Shown in pieces: positions 17,294-25,494 of a stretch of DNA of 64,000 nt. The notes beneath the pieces were generated by a model, which did not search any database, was not told the origin of the DNA, and saw only the letters and a list, made by a program, of their open reading frames with translations. This DNA is from DAIQRJ01 sp963708795 (GTDB lineage Bacteria > Actinomycetota > Actinomycetes > Propionibacteriales > DAIQRJ01): the NCBI GenBank assembly GCA_963708795.1, contig CAVPUH010000008.1:186001-250000 (forward strand), given 5' to 3'. Each line of letters starts with the position of its first letter. Position 1 is the stretch's first letter. The position numbers and the translations under genes were made by a program.

Positions 17294-18401
17294 GCTGATC
17301 AGACGCAATCCGGGACTCTCCACCGACGAGATCGAGGAGGTCGCGATCGCGGCGACCACCCAGACCGGCGACCAGGGCCTGACGCTCGGTCGAAGCGCCG
17401 GGCTGCTGGCGGGACTGCCCCGATCGGTGCCCGGGTACGCGATCGACCGCATGTGTGCCGGTGCCCTGACCGCCGTCACCACCACCGCCGGTTCGATCGC
17501 CGTCGGCGCCATCGATGTCGCGCTCGCCGGCGGCGTCGAGCACATGGGCCATCACCCGATGGGCGAGGGTTTCGACCCGAACCCGCGGTTCGTCGCAGAG
17601 AGGCTCGTCGATCCCTCGGCGCTCGTGATGGGTCAGACCGCGGAGAACCTCCACGACCAGTACCCGCAGCTCAGCAGGGAGCGCGCCGACGCGTTCGCAT
17701 TGGCCAGCCAGCAGCGCTACGCGACCGCGCTCGCCGCCGGTGACTTCGAGGAGCACCTGGTACCGATGTCGGCGCGCGCCGAGGACGGCGGCTGGACCCT
17801 GGTGACGCGTGACGAGCAGCCCCGTCCGGACACGACCCTGGCCGCGCTCGCCGGGCTCAGGACCCCGTTCCGCCCACATGGACGAGTCACAGCGGGCAAC
17901 GCCGCCGGACTGAACGACGGCGCCACCGCCGCCCTGCTGATGGACGGTGGCACCGCGCAGCGGCTCGGCCTCCGCCCGAAGCTGCGCATGGTGTCGTTCG
18001 CGTTCACCGGCGTGCCGCCCGAGACGATGGGCTACGGGCCGGTGCCCGCCACCCACAAGGCGCTGGCCAAGGCCGGACTCGGGATCGCCGACCTGGGGCT
18101 GATCGAGATCAACGAGGCGTTCGCCGTCCAGGTCCTCGCGTTCGCCGATGCCTTCGGGCTCGCCGACGACGACGCGCGCATCAACCCCTACGGCGGCGCG
18201 ATCGCCATCGGCCATCCCCTGGCGGCGTCCGGCGTGCGCCTGATGGCTCAACTGGCACACGGTTTCGAACGTCGGCCCGACGTCCGGTACGGACTCACCA
18301 CCATGTGCGTCGGCCTCGGGATGGGCGCGAGCGTCGTCTGGGAGAACCCCCATCACCCGGAGGCGGCGCCTCGCCACCGGCGCGCCAGCCGGAGCAGCGG
18401 C
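17160..18401 (+). CDS. fadA: Acetyl-CoA C-acyltransferase (thiolase) FadA
   Basis: A thiolase of about 410 residues for the last step of beta-oxidation. The acylated cysteine is in IDRMCAGALTAV, the second catalytic group is EINEAFAVQ, and GGAIAIGHPLAASGVR plus TTMCVGLGMGASVV complete the site. The start is GTG 17160 or TTG 17187. As sequenced there is no stop before fadB, so one frame of about 1,127 codons results. Removing one C from the run at 18347-18351 gives a stop at 18403-18405 overlapping the fadB ATG. I read this as an indel in a coupled pair, but a real fusion is possible. Confidence 0.88.
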
Positions 18402-20543
18402 ATGAACACGGCGCCCCCCGAGGTCGTGACCCACTCCCGCAGCCACGACGTCGACCTTCCCGGACACGCCGGGACGATGGTCCTGATCACCCTCGACAAC
18501 GCGGCCGACCATCGTCGGCCCAACTCGTTCGGTGCCGAGGGGCTGGCCGAGCTCGATGCCGCCGTGGCGGCGGCGCTGGGCCGCGGCGACGTCGTCGCGG
18601 TGGGCATCACCGGCAAGCCCTACTCGTTCTGCGCGGGCGCCGACGTGACCGCCATGCCGTTCGTGACCACGCGCGAACAGGCGCTGGCCATCGCCCGGCA
18701 CGGCCACGCGGTCTACGGACGCATCAGCACCGCCGACAAGCCGACCTTCGCCTTCGTCAACGGTCTGGCCCTCGGCGGTGGCCTCGAACTGGCGCTGCAC
18801 TGCCGCTATCGCACGGTCGGGACGGACGTGCCGGCCCTCGGTCTGCCCGAGGTCTCGCTCGGCCTCGTCCCCGGCTGGGGCGGGGCGTACCTGCTGCCGA
18901 GGCTGATCGGCGTCGAGAAGGCGCTCGGGGTGATGGTGTCGAATCCCCTGCAGAACAACCGGCTTCTCCGCGGCCCGGAGGCCTTCGAGCTCGGGATCGC
19001 GGATGCCGCCTTCGAGCCGGCGGACTTCCTCGAGCGGTCGCTCGAGTGGGCGGCTGACGTCGTGGCTGGCCGGCACGTGGTCGAACGTGCCCCGGTAGAA
19101 CGGGACCCCCGAGTCTCCGGTCGCGTCATCGCCGGCGCGACGGCACTGCTGTCGGCCCGGACGCACGGGGCCGCGCCGGCGGCCGAACGGGTGCTCGAAC
19201 TGGTCGCCGCCGCCCCGACGAGCGAGCCGGCGGCCGCGTACGCCGCCGAGGACGAGGCGCTGGCCGACCTGCTGCTGTCCCCGCAGTTCCGTGCGGGCAT
19301 CTACGCGTTCGACCTCACGCAGCGGCGGGCCAAGCGGCCCGCCGGGGCCCCCGACCCGTCGTCGGCCCGGGCCGTGACGAAGGTGGGCGTGATCGGCGGC
19401 GGGCTCATGGGCCGGCAGCTGGCCGTGTTGTTCGCGCGGCGGCTCCAGGTGCCGGTGGTGATCGTGGACGTCGACGCCGACCGCGTCGAGGCGGCGATCG
19501 ACGGCGTCGCCGAGAACGTACGGAAGACGGTGGCCCGCCGGCGCATGACGCCGGGTACGGCCGCCCGCATCGAGGCGATGGTCAGCGGCAGCACGGAGCT
19601 CGCCGACCTGGCCGACGCCGACCTCGTGATCGAGGCTGTCGTCGAGCGGGCCGACGTGAAGGCGTCGGTCCTGGCCGACGCCGAGAAGCACGTCCGTCCC
19701 GAGTGCCTCCTGGTCACGAACACGTCCGGACTCTCGGTGGCCGGCATGGCCGCCGGTCTCCAGCACCCGGGACGCGTGGTCGGGCTGCACTTCTTCAACC
19801 CGGTGTCGGCGATGCCGCTCGTGGAGGTCGTGCGTGCCGCGGCGACCGACGAGGCGACCCTGGCCACCGCCTTCACGGTGGCGCGGTCGTTGCAGAAGGT
19901 GCCGATCCTCTGCGCGGACGCGCCGACCTTCGTGGTGAACCGGGTTCTCACGAGCTTCATGGGCAGCATCCTGGCGGCCATCGATCAGGGTGCTGACATC
20001 GCCGCCGCGGACGCCGCGCTCGACCAGCTCGGGCTGCCCATGACCGCCCTCGAGCTGGTCGAGCTCGTCGGTCCCGCCGTCGCCCTGCACGTCGGCCAGA
20101 CCTGCCATGACGCGTGGCCCGACCGTTTCGGCGTGTCCGCCCTGCTGACCGGCATGGTCGAGCGCGGCATTCCCGGTACGTGGGAACGCCCGGGCGACCC
20201 CCGAGACCCGCGAACGGCGCTCGCCCCCAAGACCCTGCGCCCCGATGTCAGTGCCCTGATCGACGAACTCCGGGCCGCGGGGTCGATCGCCGGTCCGGAA
20301 GGGGCTCCCGGACCGGCGGACATCCGGGCGGCCACGTTGACCGCGGTCACCGACGAGATCGGCCGGATGCTCGACGAAGGCGTCGTCGGCGACGTGCGCG
20401 ACATCGACCTGGCCCTCATCCTCGGTGCCGGCTGGCCGTTCTGGCTCGGCGGCATCACGCCGTACCTGGACCGTTCCGGATACAGCGAGCGCGTACGAGG
20501 GACCCGCTTCCTCGGCCCGGGCGTGGCCAGCCTGCCGGCCTGA
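18402..20543 (+). CDS. fadB: 3-hydroxyacyl-CoA dehydrogenase / enoyl-CoA hydratase FadB
   Basis: A 713-residue bifunctional beta-oxidation enzyme. The N-terminal crotonase domain has the oxyanion motif FCAGADVTAMPF and GLALGGGLELALHC. The NAD-binding domain starts at VGVIGGGLMGRQLAVLFARR, and the dehydrogenase signature is VGLHFFNPVSAMPLVEVVRA. ATG 18402 has GGAG upstream and would overlap the corrected fadA stop. FadA and FadB usually form one multi-enzyme complex, which suits the coupled layout. It converges on dxs with 34 bp between the stops. Confidence 0.93.
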   Translation: MNTAPPEVVTHSRSHDVDLPGHAGTMVLITLDNAADHRRPNSFGAEGLAELDAAVAAALGRGDVVAVGITGKPYSFCAGADVTAMPFVTTREQALAIARHGHAVYGRISTADKPTFAFVNGLALGGGLELALHCRYRTVGTDVPALGLPEVSLGLVPGWGGAYLLPRLIGVEKALGVMVSNPLQNNRLLRGPEAFELGIADAAFEPADFLERSLEWAADVVAGRHVVERAPVERDPRVSGRVIAGATALLSARTHGAAPAAERVLELVAAAPTSEPAAAYAAEDEALADLLLSPQFRAGIYAFDLTQRRAKRPAGAPDPSSARAVTKVGVIGGGLMGRQLAVLFARRLQVPVVIVDVDADRVEAAIDGVAENVRKTVARRRMTPGTAARIEAMVSGSTELADLADADLVIEAVVERADVKASVLADAEKHVRPECLLVTNTSGLSVAGMAAGLQHPGRVVGLHFFNPVSAMPLVEVVRAAATDEATLATAFTVARSLQKVPILCADAPTFVVNRVLTSFMGSILAAIDQGADIAAADAALDQLGLPMTALELVELVGPAVALHVGQTCHDAWPDRFGVSALLTGMVERGIPGTWERPGDPRDPRTALAPKTLRPDVSALIDELRAAGSIAGPEGAPGPADIRAATLTAVTDEIGRMLDEGVVGDVRDIDLALILGAGWPFWLGGITPYLDRSGYSERVRGTRFLGPGVASLPA

Positions 20544-20577
20544 GCCAGGTCGCAGCCGAACTCGGCCCAGCTTGTCT

Positions 20578-22521
20578 TCAGCCCAGTTCGTCCGGGATCG
20601 AAGTTTCGGATGCCTCGGAATCGTCGCTGCGCGGATCGAGCACGACGCCGGCCACCCGGGCGTGCGCCTCGACGATCCGCCGGGTCAGCTGCTGCGGAGT
20701 CAGCCCGCAGTCGGCGAGCACCTCCGCGCGGTCGCCGGGCTCCGGGAACTCCTGCGGGATCGCGCACACCAGGACGGGAACCTCGACCCCGGCCACGGCG
20801 AGCAGGTCCGTCACCTGGCTGCCGACGCCGCCGACGCGGCCGTTGTCCTCCACGGTCACCACGAGCCGATGCTCGGCGGCGAGCTCGGCCAGCCCACCCG
20901 GCAGCGGCTTCACCCACACCGGGTCGACGGTGGTGACGCGAACCCCGTGTCCTGCCAGCCGCGCCGCGACGTCCAGGCAGGTCACCACCATCGCACCGAC
21001 GGCCACGATCAACACCTCGGCGCCGGAATCCGCTTGCAGGACGTCACATCCACCACGCTGGTCGACGGCGACGATCTCGGCCGGTGCGGCGCCCTTCGCG
21101 TAGCGGACGACGGTCGGGGCGTCGGTGACGTCGACCGCCGCACGCAGCGTGCTCCGCAGGCGGACCGCGTCCCGCGGTGCGGCCATCCGCAAGCCGGGCA
21201 CGAGGTTCATGATCGACATGTCCCACATGCCGTTGTGGCTCGGACCGTCGGTACCCGTGATCCCGGCCCGGTCGAGCACGAACGTCACGCCCAACCGGTG
21301 CAGCGCCACGTCCAGCAGCACCTGGTCGAACGCCCTATTGAGGAACGTCGCGTAGAGGGCGACGACCGGGTGCATGCCACCCATGGCCAGGCCGGCGGCC
21401 GAGGTGACCGCGTGCTGCTCGGCGATGCCCACGTCGAAGAAGCGGTCGGGGAACTCGGCCGCGAACGCGTCGAGCCCGGTGGGGTACATCATCGCCGCGG
21501 TGATCGCCACGACGTCCGGGCGTTCGCGGCCGAGCGAGCGCAGCTCCTGGCGGAACGCCGACGTCCAACTGTCGGCTGCCAGTCCGACTTCGGGCCCCAG
21601 CTCGGGGTCGAACGGCTTCGACGGCGAGTGGAGACGATCCTCCTCGTCCCGCTCCGCCGCGAGATACCCGAAGCCCTTCTTCGTCACCACGTGCACGATC
21701 ACGGGGCCGGTGAAGCCCTTGGCACGATCCAGGGCCTGTTCGAGCACCGGGAGGTCGTGTCCGTCCACCGGGCCGATGTACTTCAGGCCGAGGTCTTCGA
21801 ACATGCCCTGCGGGTTGACGACGTCCTTGAGGCCCTTCTTGAGCCCGTGCAGGACGTCGTAGAGCGGCTGTCCGACCAGCGGGGTCCTGGCCAGGCTCGA
21901 CTTCACCAGCTCGAGGACCTGCTCATAGCGCGGATTGGTCCGCAGGCCAGCCAGGTGATCGGCGAGGCCGCCAACCGTGGGCGCATACGAGCGCCCGTTG
22001 TCGTTGACGACGATGACGAGCGGCCGGTTCTTGGCCGCCGCGATGTTGTTCAGCGCCTCCCACGCCATCCCGCCGGTGAGGGCGCCGTCGCCGATCACCG
22101 CGACCACGTTGCGCTTCTCACCCCGGATCGCGAACGCCTTGGCCAGGCCGTCGGCGTAGGACAACGACGTGGACGCGTGCGAGTTCTCGACCCGGTCGTG
22201 AGCGGACTCGGCGCGGCTCGGATAGCCGGACAGCCCACCTCGGCGGCGTAGGTTCTCGAACCCGTCCTGGCGACCGGTCAACAGCTTGTGGACGTAGGTC
22301 TGGTGCCCGGTGTCGAAGATCAGCGCGTCCGTCGGCGAGTCGAACACGCGGTGAAGCGCGATCGTCAACTCCACCACTCCGAGATTCGGGCCGAGATGGC
22401 CGCCGGTGCGCGAGACCGACGCCACGAGGAAGTCACGGATCTCAGCCGCGAGTTCGGTCAGTTCGGCGGGGTCGAGGCTGCGGAGGTCGTCGGGCTGCTC
22501 GATGCGCTCCAGCACGCTCAT
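20578..22521 (-). CDS. dxs: 1-deoxy-D-xylulose-5-phosphate synthase
   Basis: A 647-residue thiamine-diphosphate transketolase-type enzyme that joins pyruvate and glyceraldehyde 3-phosphate in the first step of the MEP isoprenoid pathway. Seen: RTGGHLGPNLGVVELT, the ThDP motif GDGALTGGMAWEALNN, the pyrimidine-domain VGIAEQHAVTSAAGLA and DRAGITGTDGPSHNG. Full length. GGAGAG lies before ATG 22521. A TAGACT hexamer (minus strand, 22563-22558) is a possible -10 about 37 nt upstream. It stands alone; no other MEP gene is present. Confidence 0.96.
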   Translation of the reverse strand: MSVLERIEQPDDLRSLDPAELTELAAEIRDFLVASVSRTGGHLGPNLGVVELTIALHRVFDSPTDALIFDTGHQTYVHKLLTGRQDGFENLRRRGGLSGYPSRAESAHDRVENSHASTSLSYADGLAKAFAIRGEKRNVVAVIGDGALTGGMAWEALNNIAAAKNRPLVIVVNDNGRSYAPTVGGLADHLAGLRTNPRYEQVLELVKSSLARTPLVGQPLYDVLHGLKKGLKDVVNPQGMFEDLGLKYIGPVDGHDLPVLEQALDRAKGFTGPVIVHVVTKKGFGYLAAERDEEDRLHSPSKPFDPELGPEVGLAADSWTSAFRQELRSLGRERPDVVAITAAMMYPTGLDAFAAEFPDRFFDVGIAEQHAVTSAAGLAMGGMHPVVALYATFLNRAFDQVLLDVALHRLGVTFVLDRAGITGTDGPSHNGMWDMSIMNLVPGLRMAAPRDAVRLRSTLRAAVDVTDAPTVVRYAKGAAPAEIVAVDQRGGCDVLQADSGAEVLIVAVGAMVVTCLDVAARLAGHGVRVTTVDPVWVKPLPGGLAELAAEHRLVVTVEDNGRVGGVGSQVTDLLAVAGVEVPVLVCAIPQEFPEPGDRAEVLADCGLTPQQLTRRIVEAHARVAGVVLDPRSDDSEASETSIPDELG

Positions 22522-22557
22522 CCGCTCTCCTCTCCCGTGGCGTCGTCGCGGTCCGCC

Positions 22558-22563
22558 AGTCTA
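22558..22563 (-). promoter_or_regulatory. Possible dxs -10 box
   Basis: TAGACT on the minus strand, 37 nt before the dxs ATG. The -35 region is not convincing. Confidence 0.3.
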
Positions 22564-22675
22564 GGTCCGGGCCGGAAGTCGGCGTTGTGCGGACTCGAAC
22601 GGTCCGTCCCGATCTCAGAACGCCCGGTCGCACCCTGATCGTTCCACGGCCCCGGGCGTCCCGGTGGTCGCGCCC

Positions 22676-22681
22676 TACCCT
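22676..22681 (+). promoter_or_regulatory. -10 box for leaderless RNHCP gene
   Basis: TACCCT, then 6 nt (GGAGCC), then ATG 22688. The GGAG could also serve as a short ribosome binding site. Confidence 0.4.
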
Positions 22682-22687
22682 GGAGCC

Positions 22688-23003
22688 ATGGCGCGCCGTG
22701 ACGAGAACACCGCATTCGTGTGTTCGCACTGCGGCCGTCGGGTGCTCCCGGTGACGAACGGGAGTTACCGGAACCACTGCCCCCACTGCCTGTGGTCACG
22801 CCACGTGGACGACGTGCCGGGCGACCGTGCCAGCAGCTGCGGCGGGGACATGCGAACCGGTCGGGCTCACCCGCCCGCGGGGGAAGGACCTGGCGATCGT
22901 CCACGTCTGCGTGCGCTGCGGGCACCGAGGAGTGAACAAGGTCGCGCGGGACACGGCAATGGCCGACGATCTCGACGCGGTCCTCGCCCTCCCACCGGCC
23001 TGA
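22688..23003 (+). CDS. RNHCP domain zinc protein, frameshifted
   Basis: A roughly 104-residue zinc-ribbon protein of the RNHCP family, function unknown. The first frame gives ENTAFVCSHCGRRV, SYRNHCPHCLWSRHVD and VPGDRASSCGGDM. The rest lies one frame over: EPVGLTRPRGKDLAIVHVC, then VRCGHRGVNKVARD and a stop at 23001-23003. Leaving out the C at 22853 joins the two into a normal RNHCP protein with all four CxxC or CxHC ligand groups. Without correction the product is scrambled after residue 55. I favour a sequence error, given similar indels elsewhere. Confidence 0.8.
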
Positions 23004-23035
23004 TCCCGGCCCGGCACCGGCCTCGACGGCCCCGC

Positions 23036-23971
23036 TCAGAGCCGCTGGTGCAGCCAGTCCAGGCTGCGCGCCACCAGGCCGGATACGTCGTCGTACCCCA
23101 CGAAACAGTGGTCGGCGTCGGGCACGGGCACGAGGTCGATGTCCATGCCGGCGGCGCGTCCGGCGGCGAGCAGGTCCTCGCTCTGGCTGAACGGCACGGT
23201 CTTGTCCGCCGTCCCGTGCACGAGCAGCATCGGTGCGGCGCTCGCGGCGACGTAGGTGACCGGGCTGGCGGCGATCGCGGCGGCCGGGTCCGATGGGTCG
23301 CCCGGTGCGAGGCCGAGGAGCTCGTGGATCGGGCTCCGCTCGTCGTAGTCCTGCTCGCCGGCCCACTCGCGCATGTCGTGGACGCCGTACCAGTCCACGA
23401 CCGCCGCCACGGCGGCACTCCCGTCCGCCACACCCTCCGAGCCGTCCATGGCCGGCTCACCTGCCGTCAGGGCGAGCATCGCGACGAGATGCCCACCAGC
23501 GGACTCGCCGAGTGCGCCGAGACGGTCCGGGTCGATGCCGAAGACATCGGCGAAACTCTTGACGTAGCGGACCGCCGATTTGACGTCGTGCAGCTGGGCG
23601 GGGAACGGCGACTCGGAGCTGAGCCGGTAATCCACCGCGACGTAGGCCATTCCCCGCGCCAGGACCGCGTCGACGAGTTCGTCCGGGACGAGCGTCGGCG
23701 GGAGGTACCGCCGGTCACCGGCCCACCACGCGCCACCGTGGACCCAGATCACCGCCGCCAGCCCGGTCGGGATCGGCGCCTCGGCGGAGCCGGTCGGCGG
23801 GGTGCGGACGTCGAGCAGCACGGGCCGGTAGCCGATGCCGGTCGAGAAGCTCAGTCCCGCCCACGTCCGCGAGCCGTCGGTGGCGACGATGCCCGCACCG
23901 GGTGGCGTGTACGGGAGATCGATCACGGCGTCGTCGGCATCGATCGGGACGGCGGAAGCGTCGGTTGTCAT
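23036..23971 (-). CDS. Alpha/beta-hydrolase esterase
   Basis: A 311-residue esterase/lipase of the HGG (hormone-sensitive-lipase-like or BD-FAE) class. The oxyanion motif is VIWVHGGAWWAGD, the nucleophile elbow LGALGESAGGHL, the acid in LLVHGTADKTVP, and the catalytic His in PDADHCFVGY, so the triad is complete. There is no signal peptide; it should be cytosolic. ATG 23971 begins MTTDASAVPID. The natural substrate cannot be inferred, and neighbours give no hint. It is convergent with the RNHCP gene. Confidence 0.85.
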   Translation of the reverse strand: MTTDASAVPIDADDAVIDLPYTPPGAGIVATDGSRTWAGLSFSTGIGYRPVLLDVRTPPTGSAEAPIPTGLAAVIWVHGGAWWAGDRRYLPPTLVPDELVDAVLARGMAYVAVDYRLSSESPFPAQLHDVKSAVRYVKSFADVFGIDPDRLGALGESAGGHLVAMLALTAGEPAMDGSEGVADGSAAVAAVVDWYGVHDMREWAGEQDYDERSPIHELLGLAPGDPSDPAAAIAASPVTYVAASAAPMLLVHGTADKTVPFSQSEDLLAAGRAAGMDIDLVPVPDADHCFVGYDDVSGLVARSLDWLHQRL

Positions 23972-24114
23972 GCCCTGATTGTGCCGACCCGACGGATCGG
24001 TGGCGCGGCCGTGCCGAAAGCTGCCATCGGACGGGGTTGTGTGATGACTGGTGGTGAGCGAAGAGTGACGTTTGTCCGGCAACCGCCGGGAACCTTGCGC
24101 AAGGAGGCGCCATC

Positions 24115-24339
24115 GTGGCCGTCAACGTGAATCTGGACAAGATCCTCGACAAGGCCTGGGAGGAGAAGTCTCTGCAGGAGATCCTGGCCGCGCCGGTATC
24201 CGCTCTCGCCGGGGTGACCGAGGCCGACGGCGAACACCTGGCCGCGGCGTTCAACATCAAGACCGTGCGCGACCTCGGGGCGAACAAGTACTTCGCCGCC
24301 GCGGGCGTGCTCGTCGCCTTGTCGCGGCACCTGGACTGA
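24115..24339 (+). CDS. Small conserved actinobacterial protein
   Basis: A 74-residue protein of unknown function. The sequence NVNLDKILDKAWEEKSLQEI, then AGVTEADGEHLAAAFNIKTVRDLG, resembles a helix-hairpin-helix-like fold found in small actinobacterial proteins. AAGGAGG sits 9 nt before GTG 24115, a strong ribosome binding site that fixes the start. It is divergent from the esterase and followed by a large inverted repeat. Confidence 0.75.
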   Translation: MAVNVNLDKILDKAWEEKSLQEILAAPVSALAGVTEADGEHLAAAFNIKTVRDLGANKYFAAAGVLVALSRHLD

Positions 24340-24372
24340 CCTGCGCGCAGCCGGCGAACACCCAGCAGGAGT

Positions 24373-24417
24373 CGATAGCACCGCCGGCGTGTTCACGCGC
24401 CGTCGACGGTGCTATCG
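24373..24417. repeat. Inverted repeat with perfect 11-bp arms
   Basis: CGATAGCACCG (24373-24383) is the exact reverse complement of CGGTGCTATCG (24407-24417). The 23-nt loop contains a second short pairing, CGGCG with CGCCG. No T-run follows on either strand. It could be a terminator of the small gene or an operator for the HIT gene. Confidence 0.75.
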
Positions 24418-24452
24418 GCACCACTCCCACTGCCACCCGGCATGATGGCGCC

Positions 24453-24890
24453 GTGGTCGCACACCCGGACGGTTACGACGCCAACTGCCTGTTCTGCCGG
24501 ATCGCCGCCGGCACCGAGCCCGCCGAGGTGGTGCTCGAAGCCGACGACGTGATCGCGTTCCTCGACGTGCGGCCGGTCTTCAAGGGTCACACGCTCGTCG
24601 TCCCCCGCACCCACGTGGTCACGCTCCCCGACCTCCCGGCGCCCTTGTATCCGGCGCTGTTCGGGGCCACGTCCCGGCTGGCGACCGCGATGGTCGACGG
24701 CCTCGGCGCCCAGGGTTCGTTCGTGGCCGTCAACAACGTCGTCAGCCAGAGCGTCCCGCACCTGCACACCCACGTCGTCCCGAGGACGAAGGGCGACGGG
24801 CTCCGCGGGTTCTTCTGGCCGCGACAGCGCTACGCAGACGGCGAGGCGGCCGCCTTCGGCGCACGGCTCCGCGACGCCCTCGCCGGTTGA
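24453..24890 (+). CDS. HIT family nucleotide hydrolase
   Basis: A 145-residue histidine-triad protein of the Hint/Fhit-like branch, expected to hydrolyse nucleotide phosphoramidates or dinucleoside polyphosphates. The triad is SVPHLHTHVVPR. The N-terminal CLFCRIAAG has the CxxC of the bacterial zinc-type HIT proteins, and KGHTLVVPRTHV is typical. GTG 24453 is used because no ATG occurs in frame nearby. The substrate is unknown. Confidence 0.88.
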   Translation: MVAHPDGYDANCLFCRIAAGTEPAEVVLEADDVIAFLDVRPVFKGHTLVVPRTHVVTLPDLPAPLYPALFGATSRLATAMVDGLGAQGSFVAVNNVVSQSVPHLHTHVVPRTKGDGLRGFFWPRQRYADGEAAAFGARLRDALAG

Positions 24891-24898
24891 GCGCGAGG

Positions 24899-25435
24899 TC
24901 AGGGCAGCGTCAGGTACCGACCGCGGCGATGGGCCAACGCGGGCCGCGATTCGTCCACGAGGTCGATCGACTCGATGACCGCCTCGACGAGGATCCCCCA
25001 GCCCACCTGGTGATCCAGCGGCCGGTCCACTCGGCATCCGACCCACCCTGACCCGTCGGCGAGCCTCGGTCCCCACTCGCCGCTCGTCCACGTCCCGGTC
25101 CGAAACGGACCACCGGCCGACGGTGCCGTGCCGGCGAACACGTCGGCCACCTGACGATGCTCCGGTGACGCCGTCAGCACGCTGACACAGAACCGGCTAC
25201 CGGTGGCCGGCGCAGCCAGGCCGTCGGCGAAGGCGGAATCCGGGTCGACCAGGCCCAGCACCCGCCCGGGTGATCCGTCCGCGACGAGCATGGACGACAC
25301 CGTCAACCCGGACCGGTCGGCACCGGTGCCGCAGGCCCACACCGTCACCGGGGCGACGAGGCGGCCACGGAGCCGGCGCAGCGGGTCCCGGTCACCTTCC
25401 GGGGTGGCGAACGGGTGTCCGGAGTGGATCGTCAT
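24899..25435 (-). CDS. Flavin reductase-like domain protein
   Basis: A 178-residue split-barrel FMN-binding protein similar to the reductase components of two-component flavin monooxygenases. Seen: RLVAPVTVWACG, GLTVSSMLVADGSPGRVLGLVD and a late VGWGILVEAVIESID. No monooxygenase partner is nearby. It lies 59 bp after the aconitase stop in the same direction, so it may be read through from acnA. Confidence 0.75.
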   Translation of the reverse strand: MTIHSGHPFATPEGDRDPLRRLRGRLVAPVTVWACGTGADRSGLTVSSMLVADGSPGRVLGLVDPDSAFADGLAAPATGSRFCVSVLTASPEHRQVADVFAGTAPSAGGPFRTGTWTSGEWGPRLADGSGWVGCRVDRPLDHQVGWGILVEAVIESIDLVDESRPALAHRRGRYLTLP

Positions 25436-25494
25436 CGATCACCGGTTCCGCACCGCGCCCACCGCACCGCCGTCCCCGTCCTCAGCCGTCCCGG

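Noticed and set aside
16938..20108. Minus-strand open frame of over 1,000 codons
   Set aside because: It lies opposite rnd, fadA and fadB, whose active sites are intact; the product is His/Arg/Gly-rich without domains.
22664..24130. Long plus-strand frame continuing from the RNHCP gene through the esterase
   Set aside because: Only the first 55 codons are RNHCP-like; after the break at 22853 this frame is antisense to the esterase.
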